64,000 nt of DNA from Mucilaginibacter arboris (GTDB lineage Bacteria > Bacteroidota > Bacteroidia > Sphingobacteriales > Sphingobacteriaceae): NCBI RefSeq assembly GCF_009754915.1, contig NZ_WPIK01000015.1, positions 1 to 64,000 of the forward strand, in the 5' to 3' direction. Below, one piece after another: positions 51,116 through 59,593 of this stretch. Position 1 is the first letter of the stretch; every line of letters starts with the position of its first letter. The notes below the pieces were generated by a model. That model worked only from the letters and a program-made list of their open reading frames with translations, had not been told where the DNA came from and searched no databases. Position numbers and translations under genes: made by a program.

Positions 51116-51160
51116 CACTAAAGACCTATAAGGTTTTCAAAACCTTATAGGTCTTTAGTG
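51116..51160. repeat. perfect 22-bp inverted repeat with 1-nt centre
   Basis: CACTAAAGACCTATAAGG and the next four T's are perfectly mirrored after a single central C at 51138. No matching terminator T run follows. It lies among four motif copies. It may be a cruciform or a repeat common in this phylum. Confidence 0.85.
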
Positions 51161-51187
51161 GATTAAATGTAAACACCAATTTTACCC

Positions 51188-51201
51188 GGTAAAAGAAGCA
51201 T
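51188..51201 (+). repeat. interspersed 14-bp motif (variant)
   Basis: GGTAAAAGAAGCAT, pointing the opposite way from the copies at 51027 and 51082. Confidence 0.88.
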
Positions 51202-51273
51202 GGGCACCAAACCTGGGCCTGCCGAAGGACCAAATTTAAATGGGTGCCAAAAAGTTTAAACAACCTCAATGTT

Positions 51274-51287
51274 ATACTTCTTTTATC
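51274..51287 (-). repeat. interspersed motif (GTAT variant)
   Basis: ATACTTCTTTTATC, 43 bp downstream of the LuxR regulator stop codon. Confidence 0.85.
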
Positions 51288-51330
51288 AATGCTTTTATGG
51301 AATTAACATTTCATACTTCCGTTTTAAGTT

Positions 51331-52056
51331 TTAAATCAGATCAAAAGAAATAGCAAAACGGATAAGTTTTGATAAACAGTTAATTTCTAACTTTCTTAAA
51401 ATACTTTTCCGGTGGTTGTTGACTGTGTGCTTGCTGATAAAAAGTGAATCAGAAATTTCCTGGCTGTTGCTTCCCAGTGCAATCAGCCGGACCAACTCTT
51501 TTTCTCGTTTGGTAAGTAAATTAAACTTGCGGTAGTTCTGGCTGATAAACATGTTTTCTTCAAAAACCCGGTTTAACTTGTTGCCCAGGTTGTTTAAAGT
51601 ATTGGCCTCGATAGCCAGGTGCATAATCATATTTGTTTCGCCAGGCTCATCGGCGCAGCAAAGCCTTGAACTTGTAAAATACCATTTGTACTCGCTGCGG
51701 TCATTCGGCCGTACACGTTGCAAAAAAGAATGGACCGCATTATGGTCGTTTTGTGCTATAAACTTTTGCAAACCTATGTTTAAAAACTGTATTTCTTCTT
51801 TCGGGAAAAACTTATTAAAGTATTCCGGCCCTAAAGCTTGTAATTCTTCCCGGCTGTGTTTTAAAATATTACAGCCGCTTTTGTTCATGTAGATATTGGT
51901 ATTGGTAGCTAAATCATGTACCATCAGGTTTCCGGGAACATAATCACCCACATCCTGAATGGTAAATAAACCTTTTTTAAACTGGTTCCCAATACTAAAA
52001 AACTGGGCTTTGCAATTGTTCTCCAACTGCTGGTGGTAAAGTGCGGTTGTGACCAT
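51331..52056 (-). CDS. LuxR-type regulator with N-terminal sensing domain
   Basis: 241 aa. The C-terminal GerE/LuxR HTH is clear: LLTKREKELVRLIALGSNSQ, EISDSLFISKHTVNNHRKSI, LRKLEINCLSKLIRFA. The N-terminal ~160 residues look PAS-like (GNLMVHDLATNTNIYMNKSG), a candidate ligand- or redox-sensing domain. No receiver domain is seen, so it is not a classical response regulator. No partner gene is adjacent. Targets unknown. Confidence 0.85.
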   Translation of the reverse strand: MVTTALYHQQLENNCKAQFFSIGNQFKKGLFTIQDVGDYVPGNLMVHDLATNTNIYMNKSGCNILKHSREELQALGPEYFNKFFPKEEIQFLNIGLQKFIAQNDHNAVHSFLQRVRPNDRSEYKWYFTSSRLCCADEPGETNMIMHLAIEANTLNNLGNKLNRVFEENMFISQNYRKFNLLTKREKELVRLIALGSNSQEISDSLFISKHTVNNHRKSILRKLEINCLSKLIRFAISFDLI

Positions 52057-52355
52057 ATTAGTTTGGATTATAAACGATTAGCAACCAAAACTATAAAAAA
52101 TGGTATTTTTTAACTAAGAAACTTTATGTCGTGAAAGTAAATAAAGGTTTTGATAAATACTATTATTTGCAACTATTTTGTTACATTTTTTAATGGGAAT
52201 AATCCTTCCTCAAATTCAAATGCTCTTTTTATCGAAGCTTTTTATTGAACCTAACCATTTATTTGCTTAGCTGGTTACTAAAAATTATTTTTCGTTCACT
52301 ACAAGCAAACAATAAAGGCAGCAGTTTCTTTTTACGTTAATCAATCAACCACAAT
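52057..52355. other. intergenic region, nothing identified
   Basis: About 300 bp between divergent genes; AT-rich. The sequence ATGCTCTTTTTATC at 52219 resembles the motif but has two changes. Promoters were not identified. Confidence 0.4.
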
Positions 52356-52724
52356 ATGGCAACTACAAATAATTTAAATGACACAGCGGAAGAACAGCCG
52401 TTAACTACAACAGGAGGACCTACAGACCAGTTAGCACCGGAAGGCGATGCTAAAGATAATCAGGACTTTGAAGATGATGATGATGCACCCTTAGATGATG
52501 AACTGGCTGCGAACAGTTCTGATTTTGATGATGAACCTATTGAGGATGAAGACGAAGACCTGGATGATGACGAAGTAAAGCGTTTATTTCCGGGAGAAGA
52601 CAGTTATACAGAAGATGAAGATGATGACGAACCTTACGAAGGCATCCGTCACGGCGATCAGGAAGATGAGGGGTTGGTAGATGATAACATGACCGGTATG
52701 CCAGTCATTCCGTCGCCATCTTAA
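52356..52724 (+). CDS. small highly acidic protein
   Basis: 122 aa with about 40% Asp or Glu, including DFEDDDDAPLDDELA and EDEDEDLDDDEVKRLFPGED. Few hydrophobic residues and no signal peptide; probably disordered and cytoplasmic. Proteins like this may bind cations, basic proteins or ribosomes, but none is shown. The gene has ordinary codon use for the region. Not recognised. Confidence 0.6.
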   Translation: MATTNNLNDTAEEQPLTTTGGPTDQLAPEGDAKDNQDFEDDDDAPLDDELAANSSDFDDEPIEDEDEDLDDDEVKRLFPGEDSYTEDEDDDEPYEGIRHGDQEDEGLVDDNMTGMPVIPSPS

Positions 52725-52857
52725 TAAATACAAGTATTTTATATTTTGTACAACCTTTTCGGGCAAGTTTAAATAAGCTTGCTTTTTTTATGCCATAAAA
52801 ACAGTATGGCCAGGATTTATTAAGCGGAAAACCAATTTCTTTTGACCTGAAAAGCTT

Positions 52858-52865
52858 TAACTTTG
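52858..52865 (+). promoter_or_regulatory. -7 promoter box of the M16 peptidase operon
   Basis: TAACTTTG matches TAnnTTTG exactly, 32 bp before the start codon at 52898. Confidence 0.6.
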
Positions 52866-52897
52866 CCAGCTACTTATAATGTAGGTTTTAGATAACT

Positions 52898-54157
52898 ATG
52901 GTCAGATTTAACAGATTTACACTTGCTAACGGCTTAAAAGTTTTAGTACATGAAGATAAAACTACACCAATGGCCGTGGTTAATGTTTTATATGATGTTG
53001 GCGCGAGGGATGAAAACCCTAACCAAACCGGGTTTGCACATTTGTTTGAGCATTTAATGTTCGGTGGATCTGAAAACATTCCTGCTTATGATGAACCATT
53101 GCAAAGGGTTGGTGGCGAAAACAATGCTTTCACCAGCAACGATATTACCAATTATTACATTACCCTGCCTGCTGTAAACATAGAAACTGCTTTTTGGCTG
53201 GAAAGCGACCGGATGCTTAACCTGGCTTTTAGCGAAAAAAGCCTCGATGTACAAAGGCAGGTTGTTTCCGAAGAATTTAAACAGCGCTATTTAAACCAGC
53301 CTTACGGCGATGTGTGGTTAAAACTGCGGCCTTTGGTTTATAAAAAACATCCATACCAATGGGCAACAATTGGCAAAGAACTTTCGCACATTGAAAACGC
53401 AAAAATTGAAGATGTAAAAGCCTTCTTTAAAAAACATTATAACCCGCAAAACGCTATTTTAGTGGTTGGCGGCGATGTAGATACTGCACAGGTAAAAGTT
53501 TTGGCCGAAAAATGGTTTGAACCGGTTCCGTCCGGAGAAAAATACCATCGAAACCTGCCCAAAGAACCGGAACAAGTAGAAGAACGCCGGGAAGTTGTTG
53601 TTGGAAAAGTACCTTTAAACAGCTTGTACATGGCTTTTCATGCACCCGGCCGTATGGAAAAAGCAAGTTACCCGGTAGAGTTACTGGCAGATATTCTTTC
53701 TCGCGGAAACTCTTCCCGCTTGTACCAAACGTTGTTGAAAGAAAAGCAGTTGTTTAGCGAAATACATGCTTATTTAAGCGGCAGCCTGGATGAAGGCATG
53801 TTGGTAATTGAAGGAAAACCACTGGAAACAGTGAGCATAGAACAGGCAGAAGCGGCGGTTTGGGAAGAATTGGAAAAACTGAAAACCGAGCTGGTGCAAG
53901 AAAATGAGCTGATGAAGGTAAAGAACAAAACAGAATCGACACTGATTTTTACAGAAATGTCTTTATTGGAAAAAGGGATGAACCTTGCTTATTTTGAACT
54001 CATGGGCGATGCAGATAATTTAAACCACGAAACCGAAAAATACCTTGCTGTAACCGCAGAAGAAATACGGGAACAATCCCGAAAAATCTTCCGCAGGGAA
54101 AACCTGTCCACACTGGTTTACCTGGCAGAAGAAGTTGCAGAAACTTTAGTTGCATAA
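52898..54157 (+). CDS. M16 zinc peptidase, catalytic subunit
   Basis: 419 aa. The inverted zinc motif HxxEH is present in AHLFEHLMFGGSEN (His48, Glu51, His52), with the third ligand Glu in a helix about 70-80 residues later. Length fits a one-half M16B peptidase. It acts on oligopeptides, probably in the cytoplasm since no signal peptide is seen. The partner gene starts 21 bp downstream and lacks the zinc motif, giving an active/inactive heterodimer as in other M16B pairs. Confidence 0.9.
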   Translation: MVRFNRFTLANGLKVLVHEDKTTPMAVVNVLYDVGARDENPNQTGFAHLFEHLMFGGSENIPAYDEPLQRVGGENNAFTSNDITNYYITLPAVNIETAFWLESDRMLNLAFSEKSLDVQRQVVSEEFKQRYLNQPYGDVWLKLRPLVYKKHPYQWATIGKELSHIENAKIEDVKAFFKKHYNPQNAILVVGGDVDTAQVKVLAEKWFEPVPSGEKYHRNLPKEPEQVEERREVVVGKVPLNSLYMAFHAPGRMEKASYPVELLADILSRGNSSRLYQTLLKEKQLFSEIHAYLSGSLDEGMLVIEGKPLETVSIEQAEAAVWEELEKLKTELVQENELMKVKNKTESTLIFTEMSLLEKGMNLAYFELMGDADNLNHETEKYLAVTAEEIREQSRKIFRRENLSTLVYLAEEVAETLVA

Positions 54158-54166
54158 TTTTAGATA

Positions 54167-54180
54167 GATAAAAGAAGTAT
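54167..54180 (+). repeat. interspersed motif ending in the start codon
   Basis: GATAAAAGAAGTAT; the final AT are the first two bases of the ATG of the second M16 gene (54179-54181). Confidence 0.9.
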
Positions 54181-55450
54181 GTTGAACAGAACTTTGGCGC
54201 CCAAATTTCATGCAATTGAAGAATTTACGTTAATCAGGCCACAGGAAATACAATTAGATAACGGCTGTAAAATATTTTACTTCAACTCCGGTGAGCAGGA
54301 ACTGGTACGGCTGGAATGGATTTTTAATAACTTAAATTTTATTACTTCCAGGCCATTATCCAACATTGCAGTAAACACTTTATTGGCAGAAGGGACTACT
54401 TCGCGCACGGCTGCACAAATTGCTTCCGAGATTGATTTTTACGGTGCTTTTTTACAGGTGGAATATGGTGCCGACCATTCTCAGGTTACACTTTATACTT
54501 TAAACAAACACCTTAAAGCCACGCTGGCTGTTATAAAAGATATTCTGATCAACGCAACTTTTCCCGAAAAAGAATTGCAAACCTATATCAGAAACCAGCA
54601 GCAAAAGTTACAAGTTAGCTTGCAAAAAAACGATGTAGTTGGCCGGCGTACTTTTAACAAAGCATTGTATGAAGGCACTATTTACGGTTTTGCACCCGAA
54701 GCCGAAGATTATGCGCAATTAAAGCAAGACGATTTATTGCTGCATTATGAGCAGCAATACCAGCCTGCTAACTGTACGCTGGTAATTGCCGGAAAGGTAG
54801 ACGAAAATGTAATGGAAACCATTTCAGATTTTTTTTCCGACTGGCAAAACCGGATTACGGCTGATTTTACCCGTCCGGATGTTAATAAAATAGCAGGAAA
54901 ACTTATTTACATCGAAAAACCAAACGCGCTGCAATCGGCCGTACGCTTGGGCACTTCCACCATTAATAGCAAACATCCTGATTTTCCCGGTCTGCAAGTG
55001 TTAAATACCGTTCTTGGCGGCTATTTCGGTTCTCGTTTAATGGCCAATATCCGCGAAGATAAAGGTTATACTTATGGCATTGGTTCGGCAATTGTTTCGA
55101 TGAAAAAAACCGGGACATTTTTTATTGCTACCGAAGTTGGTGCAGAAGTTTGCCGCGAAGCGATACAGGAAATTGAGAAAGAAATTAACTTGTTAAAAAC
55201 AGTATTGATACCGGAAGAAGAACTTTCTTTGGTCCGGAATTATATGTTGGGCTCTTTATTGGGCAGCCTGGAAAATGTTTTTTCTCATGCTGATAAATTT
55301 AAAAACCTTTATTTCTCCAACGTAGATTATTCTTATTACGACCGTTATGCCGAAACAGTTAAAAATATCACTTCCGAAGAATTAAAAGCATTAGCTAACC
55401 AATACTTTGATTTTGACGGATTTGTAAAAGTTATAGTCGGTAAATATTGA
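54179..55450 (+). CDS. M16 peptidase-like protein, non-catalytic subunit
   Basis: 423 aa, same fold as the upstream M16 peptidase but with no HxxEH; the equivalent region reads LLAEGTTSRTAAQIASEIDF. The later half (GGYFGSRLMANIREDKGYTY) preserves the RxxxxxxY substrate-binding pattern of M16 C-terminal domains. It is likely the inactive half of a heterodimer with the upstream subunit. The ATG start is the end of a 14-bp motif, which may tie motif and start region together. Confidence 0.88.
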   Translation: MLNRTLAPKFHAIEEFTLIRPQEIQLDNGCKIFYFNSGEQELVRLEWIFNNLNFITSRPLSNIAVNTLLAEGTTSRTAAQIASEIDFYGAFLQVEYGADHSQVTLYTLNKHLKATLAVIKDILINATFPEKELQTYIRNQQQKLQVSLQKNDVVGRRTFNKALYEGTIYGFAPEAEDYAQLKQDDLLLHYEQQYQPANCTLVIAGKVDENVMETISDFFSDWQNRITADFTRPDVNKIAGKLIYIEKPNALQSAVRLGTSTINSKHPDFPGLQVLNTVLGGYFGSRLMANIREDKGYTYGIGSAIVSMKKTGTFFIATEVGAEVCREAIQEIEKEINLLKTVLIPEEELSLVRNYMLGSLLGSLENVFSHADKFKNLYFSNVDYSYYDRYAETVKNITSEELKALANQYFDFDGFVKVIVGKY

Positions 55451-55468
55451 TCTTATGTTGAAAATTGC

Positions 55469-55482
55469 ATGCTTCTTTTACC
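55469..55482 (-). repeat. interspersed 14-bp motif (variant)
   Basis: ATGCTTCTTTTACC between the convergent M16 and ccmB genes. Confidence 0.88.
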
Positions 55483-55498
55483 AGGCATTTTTTCAGCA

Positions 55499-56182
55499 TT
55501 AATCCCGCCACAAATAAGGAAACAAAATTAAAGAAGTTGCTACCACAATAGCATTAATGGCGGCCAGCACAATGATATCGTGCTGGCTTGCATTGCGCTC
55601 GATACCGTCCATTGCATTTTTTGAAAACCGGATCAGCAACAAAATAACCGGAATAATAATGGGAAAACACAAAATCGCCATCAGCGTTCCGTTATTTCCA
55701 GCTTTTGCAGCAATTGCCGAAAGCATCGTAAAAACCATCGAAAAACTAATGCTTCCGCTTAAAACTGCCAGAAAGTAATAAAGCGGATCGCCTAAATTAT
55801 TCTTAAAAAACAAAAGGTAAATTAAAAGGGCAAGTGTACTTAAAAGGATCATTAACAAACAATTGTAAATAATTTTTGCCAGGATAATTGCCCTTGCACT
55901 TGCTATCGTATAGTAATATAGCAAGCGGTTGCTGCTTTCCTGCATAAAACTTTTTGCAATAGCATTTACTGATGCAAAAAGCAAAATAATCCAAAACAGC
56001 ACATTCCAAACTATCGGATAACCGGCATTATTGCTAAACCCAGGTGTTAGATTAAAAGAAATATAACACACAAAAACGGTAGAAACCACGTAAAGCAGTA
56101 CGCCGTTAAAAGCATATTTAGAGCGCCACTCCAGTAATATTTCCTTTTTTAATAAAAATTTTACCTGGTTAAATAAATTCAT
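55499..56182 (-). CDS. ccmB: cytochrome c maturation protein CcmB (heme exporter)
   Basis: 227 aa from the ATG at 56182. Six membrane helices with the CcmB start pattern (QVKFLLKKEILLEWRSKYAF, near residues 5-24) and GNNGTLMAILCFPIIIPVIL. It is the membrane subunit of the CcmAB ABC transporter involved in haem delivery for cytochrome c. ccmA and ccmC are not in this window. The divergent ogt gene lies 50 bp upstream. Confidence 0.88.
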   Translation of the reverse strand: MNLFNQVKFLLKKEILLEWRSKYAFNGVLLYVVSTVFVCYISFNLTPGFSNNAGYPIVWNVLFWIILLFASVNAIAKSFMQESSNRLLYYYTIASARAIILAKIIYNCLLMILLSTLALLIYLLFFKNNLGDPLYYFLAVLSGSISFSMVFTMLSAIAAKAGNNGTLMAILCFPIIIPVILLLIRFSKNAMDGIERNASQHDIIVLAAINAIVVATSLILFPYLWRD

Positions 56183-56224
56183 CAACCGCAAATATAACAA
56201 GGGAAAACCAGTTTAAATTTATTT

Positions 56225-56232
56225 TATCTTTG
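56225..56232 (+). promoter_or_regulatory. -7 box abutting the ogt start
   Basis: TATCTTTG matches TAnnTTTG exactly, and ATGATG follows at once. Transcripts would start at or after the start codon, so translation may be leaderless. Confidence 0.5.
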
Positions 56233-56718
56233 ATGATGCCTATTGCCCATTACCGTTCGCCGATTGGAGTTGTCAGGATTGAAGAAACCGAAGGAATCAT
56301 CAGCGCAATTTCTGTTTTAGACGAAGAAACAGAACTTGTAGGGCCACAAACCGAAGTAACCAAACTGGCTGGGCAACAACTGCACGAATATTTTGCCGGT
56401 AAAAGAAGCATGTTCGATTTTCCTTATCAGCAACCCGGAACGCCTTTTCAACAACAGGTTTGGCAGGAACTGTGCAAGGTTGAGTTTGGCAAAACAAAAA
56501 GCTATCTGCAGTTAGCTGAACAGTTTGGCAATCCGCTTGCTATCCGCGCTATTGCATCTGCCAACGGCAAAAACAAATTGTGGATTGTTGTTCCCTGCCA
56601 TCGCATCATCGGAAAAAATGGAGAATTAACAGGTTATGCAGGTGGTTTATGGCGAAAAAAGTGGCTTTTGCAACATGAAGCAATTGTTGCAGGCAAAGCG
56701 CAAACAGAATTATTTTAA
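56233..56718 (+). CDS. ogt: methylated-DNA--protein-cysteine methyltransferase
   Basis: 161 aa. The acceptor cysteine is in VVPCHRIIGKNGELTGYAGG, and the helix-turn-helix region has GKTKSYLQLAEQFGNPLAIR. It moves methyl groups from O6-methylguanine to its own Cys, a suicide reaction. Two adjacent ATGs (56233, 56236) may start it; a -7 box directly in front suggests a leaderless mRNA. A motif copy (56398-56411) lies in frame encoding GKRSM. The YciI gene follows by 9 bp. Confidence 0.92.
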   Translation: MMPIAHYRSPIGVVRIEETEGIISAISVLDEETELVGPQTEVTKLAGQQLHEYFAGKRSMFDFPYQQPGTPFQQQVWQELCKVEFGKTKSYLQLAEQFGNPLAIRAIASANGKNKLWIVVPCHRIIGKNGELTGYAGGLWRKKWLLQHEAIVAGKAQTELF

Positions 56719-56727
56719 GCCTAATAT

Positions 56728-57018
56728 ATGAAACAATACATAATTAATGCACTGGATTTTACAGATGAAAAAGCATTAGAAAGACGAATGGCTGTCCGTC
56801 AGGCACATTTGGAAAATGTAAAAGAAGCCAAAAATAAAGGCCATTATTTAATTGGTGGCGCATTGTTAAATGATCATGGAAAAATGATCGGTTCGGCAAT
56901 GATCGTTCAGTTTGAAACACCAGAAACTTTGCAGGAATGGTTAAATAACGATCCCTACATTAAAGGTGAAGTTTGGGACCAGATCGAGATCAAACCTTTT
57001 AAAGTTGCAGAATTTTAG
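56728..57018 (+). CDS. YciI-family protein
   Basis: 96 aa, full length for YciI-like proteins. Signature: RQAHLENVKEAKNKGHYLIG, then GSAMIVQFETPETLQEWLNN and DPYIKGEVWDQIEIKPF. YciI proteins are small dimeric ferredoxin-like folds with a conserved His-Asp pair, some acting as peroxidase- or hydrolase-like enzymes. It is likely co-transcribed with ogt (9-bp gap). Specific function unknown. Confidence 0.88.
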   Translation: MKQYIINALDFTDEKALERRMAVRQAHLENVKEAKNKGHYLIGGALLNDHGKMIGSAMIVQFETPETLQEWLNNDPYIKGEVWDQIEIKPFKVAEF

Positions 57019-57020
57019 GT

Positions 57021-57034
57021 GATAAAAGAAGCAT
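57021..57034 (+). repeat. interspersed 14-bp motif (exact)
   Basis: Exact GATAAAAGAAGCAT, 2 bp after the YciI stop codon, preceded by TTTTAGGT. Confidence 0.92.
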
Positions 57035-57049
57035 TCGTACTTGCAGCAA

Positions 57050-57463
57050 TTACTTGTTGGAAGGATGAATGCTTTTTCTGTTTACCGAGCCAAGCAAAGC
57101 CAGGATCGGGCCAAAAAATAATAAATACCAACCCCAGCGATAATGGATGAAACCAGACAAAGTTTGTGAAAGCTTAGGAAACGGAATAAAACTAAAAGTG
57201 GTTTTTACTTTCATTACTGCCGCAATATATACTAATACTACCAGGGCAAGAGAAATCCAGGCGGTAATTTTGGCCAGCTGATTGTTTTTTATCAGAGTTC
57301 CTGCCAGGCCAATTATTGCAATTACCAAAACTACAATTGCAAAAACCCGGTTAAGATCAAACAAGCTCCATTTTATCAAGCCTAACGGACTAATCAGCGG
57401 ACTAAAAATTCCGGCAATGAGTAAAATAAAGCCAGCAAATGTTACAAAAGCGCGTGGTTTCAT
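57050..57463 (-). CDS. small membrane protein downstream of gldC
   Basis: 137 aa from the ATG at 57463 (the ORF to 57502 overlaps gldC). Four membrane segments: FVTFAGFILLIAGIFSPLI, FAIVVLVIAIIGLAGTLI, WISLALVVLVYIAAVM and WGWYLLFFGPILALLG. Not assigned to a family. It starts 7 bp after the gldC stop and is probably translated from the same mRNA. Confidence 0.6.
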   Translation of the reverse strand: MKPRAFVTFAGFILLIAGIFSPLISPLGLIKWSLFDLNRVFAIVVLVIAIIGLAGTLIKNNQLAKITAWISLALVVLVYIAAVMKVKTTFSFIPFPKLSQTLSGFIHYRWGWYLLFFGPILALLGSVNRKSIHPSNK

Positions 57464-57470
57464 ACTGTTT

Positions 57471-57803
57471 TTATCCTTGTTTAATTTCCATTTTATCTGC
57501 AAAATGTGCGCAGTAATCGCGCAAATCTTCTACAATATTTTTCTCGCCGGTTGCCCTTAAAAAGCTGTCGCCCATGGTTTGCAGCGTTTCATAGAAAAAA
57601 CGTTTCATTTCATCTACCGGCATTTCCTTCGTCCACAAATCAATTTTCAAAGTATTTTTATAATGATGGTCCCATAAAGCTAAAGTAAATGCAGTTACCG
57701 GAAGTGCTTCTTTGGTTGCGGCATCGGTAGACTCCCAGGTAATTTTTTCAGGCACATTCTGGTCGTCCAGTTCAATTGTCAGTTTAATCTCTGCTTTTTT
57801 CAT
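57471..57803 (-). CDS. gldC: gliding motility protein GldC
   Basis: 110 aa, full length. Diagnostic pattern: IKLTIELDDQNVPEKITWES, DHHYKNTLKIDLWTKEMPVD, MKRFFYETLQTMGDSFLRAT. GldC is a small protein found in Bacteroidota that is needed for full gliding in Flavobacterium, and it also occurs in non-gliding members. No signal peptide. It is the second of three closely spaced minus-strand genes. gldB is not next to it. Confidence 0.9.
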   Translation of the reverse strand: MKKAEIKLTIELDDQNVPEKITWESTDAATKEALPVTAFTLALWDHHYKNTLKIDLWTKEMPVDEMKRFFYETLQTMGDSFLRATGEKNIVEDLRDYCAHFADKMEIKQG

Positions 57804-57831
57804 TCATCAAAAATAGTATTAGAAAGTAGTA

Positions 57832-58098
57832 TTAGCTAACCAGTAAATACATTACAGTTGCCAAAGTTATAAAGCTCAGTTCTATGATCCACAACTTTTT
57901 AGTTTCGGGGAAAAAATTACGAAAGGTAATATCGAGGAACGAAACAGCCACAGCAAACAACAAAAACATCCAGCTGATGGCACTGCCAAAATGTTCGTAC
58001 TTGCCCCCCGAAAGTTTTGCGCCATTTATCCAGATATCAACAGCAAGCACGATAAAAGCAGCTGTTGCCATATTAAGCGGGGTAATCCTGAATTTCAT
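57832..58098 (-). CDS. small membrane protein
   Basis: 88 aa with three membrane segments (MATAAFIVLAVDIWI, AISWMFLLFAVAVSFLDI, LWIIELSFITLATVMYLLV). Not recognised. It lies between the helicase and gldC, on the same strand, 12 bp after the helicase stop, so co-transcription is likely. Confidence 0.55.
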   Translation of the reverse strand: MKFRITPLNMATAAFIVLAVDIWINGAKLSGGKYEHFGSAISWMFLLFAVAVSFLDITFRNFFPETKKLWIIELSFITLATVMYLLVS

Positions 58099-58110
58099 TG
58101 TGCAAATGAA

Positions 58111-59448
58111 CTATTTATTCCGCAATTTTTTGCCTCTTGCTGCTTTTGGCGATTTAAACTTGCGTTCATCTTTTTTCTTCGGAACATTGCTTTTCTGGTT
58201 GGAAATTTTCTTTTCGTGAAAAGCACCCTTAAAATCCGGGTTTTCTTTCCGGATCTGCAAATCAATTTCCTTGTTTTGTTCCTGCCGCTCGTCGTAACCG
58301 GTTTCTTCCACAAAAACACCTTCAGGAATAGGCAAGATTTCTATTTTTTGACGGATTAGTTTCTCAATTTTTTTCAAATAATACTCTTCAGAAGGCGCGC
58401 AAAAAGTAATGGCTTCTCCGGATTGTAAAGCACGGCCGGTCCTTCCGATCCGATGAACATAATCTTCAATCACAACCGGAACATCAAAGTTAATCACGTG
58501 GCTAACAGCACTAACATCAATTCCGCGGGAAGCAACATCCGTAGCAACCAGTATTTTTACTTCATCATTTTTAAATGAATTGATGGAATTGATGCGTGTA
58601 TTTTGGCCTTTGTTCGCGTGTAAAACTTTCACCTGTTCGTGTCCGAATTTTCGTTCCAGAAACTTAAAAACATCTTCTGCGGATTGCCGCGTTTTACAAA
58701 AAACAATCAGCTTGGTAATGCTTTCCGGGTCTTCCAGTAGTTTTTTTAGCAGGTTGATCTTGGTTTTCATGTTTGGTACAAAATAAAGTTTTTGTACAAC
58801 TGTTTGTGCCGGAGTTGCTTGTGGCGTAACTTCAATTACCGTTGGAAACTCTAAAAAATTACCTGCTAAAAGATGTATCTTATCGCTCATGGTAGCCGAA
58901 AAAAGCAGGTTTTGACGTTTTCTCGGTACAACTTCCAATATTCGGTTAATTTGTGGCATGAAGCCCATATCCATCATTTTGTCAGCTTCATCCAAAACCA
59001 AAACCTGTAAAGCTTTAGTAACAATGTGGCCGGCAATATATAAATCCAGAAACCTTCCAGGCGAAGCAACAATAATATCGACTCCTTTTTGTAACTGTTC
59101 AATCTGCGTTTTCGGGCCTAATCCTCCGTATAAAACTACTGTCCGTAAATCTGTATTAATGGCATAAGCTTTAATGTTTTCTTCAATTTGCATCGCTAAT
59201 TCGCGTGTAGGCGAAATAATCAAAGCACGAGGTGCTTCGCCTTGCGCATATTTTAACTTCATCAGTAAAGGCAAAACGTAAGCAGCAGTTTTACCGGTTC
59301 CGGTTTGTGCAATGCCCATCACATCTTGTCCATTTGAAATTGGTGGAATAGCTTTTTGCTGAATAGGAGTAGGTTCGGTATAACCTGCAGCGGCAACGGC
59401 ATCCAGAATTTGCCGGTTAAAATTAAAGTCCTCAAAAGTTACAGGCAT
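58111..59448 (-). CDS. DEAD-box RNA helicase
   Basis: 445 aa. Motifs in order: Q-motif (AGYTEPTPIQQKAIP), I (AQTGTGKTAAYVLPLL), Ia (SPTRELAMQIEE), II (DEAD in LVLDEADKMMD), III (SATMSDK), V (ATDVASRGIDV) and VI (HRIGRTGRALQSG). The basic C-terminal tail (KKKDERKFKSPKAARGKKLRNK) helps RNA binding. Cytoplasmic, unwinds RNA in ribosome assembly, mRNA turnover or cold adaptation. The exact paralogue cannot be named. Confidence 0.95.
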   Translation of the reverse strand: MPVTFEDFNFNRQILDAVAAAGYTEPTPIQQKAIPPISNGQDVMGIAQTGTGKTAAYVLPLLMKLKYAQGEAPRALIISPTRELAMQIEENIKAYAINTDLRTVVLYGGLGPKTQIEQLQKGVDIIVASPGRFLDLYIAGHIVTKALQVLVLDEADKMMDMGFMPQINRILEVVPRKRQNLLFSATMSDKIHLLAGNFLEFPTVIEVTPQATPAQTVVQKLYFVPNMKTKINLLKKLLEDPESITKLIVFCKTRQSAEDVFKFLERKFGHEQVKVLHANKGQNTRINSINSFKNDEVKILVATDVASRGIDVSAVSHVINFDVPVVIEDYVHRIGRTGRALQSGEAITFCAPSEEYYLKKIEKLIRQKIEILPIPEGVFVEETGYDERQEQNKEIDLQIRKENPDFKGAFHEKKISNQKSNVPKKKDERKFKSPKAARGKKLRNK

Positions 59449-59533
59449 GCCGCAAAGATAAGGTTTTATTAGGATCGAGGAGCGAAAGTGCCAGGGAGAA
59501 AGGCAGAAACCAACTTCAACTAAATTTTATGCC

Positions 59534-59547
59534 GATAAAAGAAGCAT
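59534..59547 (+). repeat. interspersed 14-bp motif (exact)
   Basis: Exact GATAAAAGAAGCAT between the helicase and the LEA14-like lipoprotein genes. Confidence 0.9.
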
Positions 59548-59593
59548 TTGTAGCAACTGGTTCTAAGCTAACATAAAACCAGTTGTTAAAAAT

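Larger units (their letters stand above)
50921..51330. other. intergenic motif cluster
   Basis: 410 bp between the coiled-coil gene and the LuxR regulator. It holds four motif copies (51027, 51082, 51188, 51274), a perfect 22-bp palindrome (51116-51160) and no gene. Confidence 0.7.

Noticed and set aside
52201-52240. ATGCTCTTTTTATC as another motif copy
   Set aside because: Two changes inside the core; not counted.
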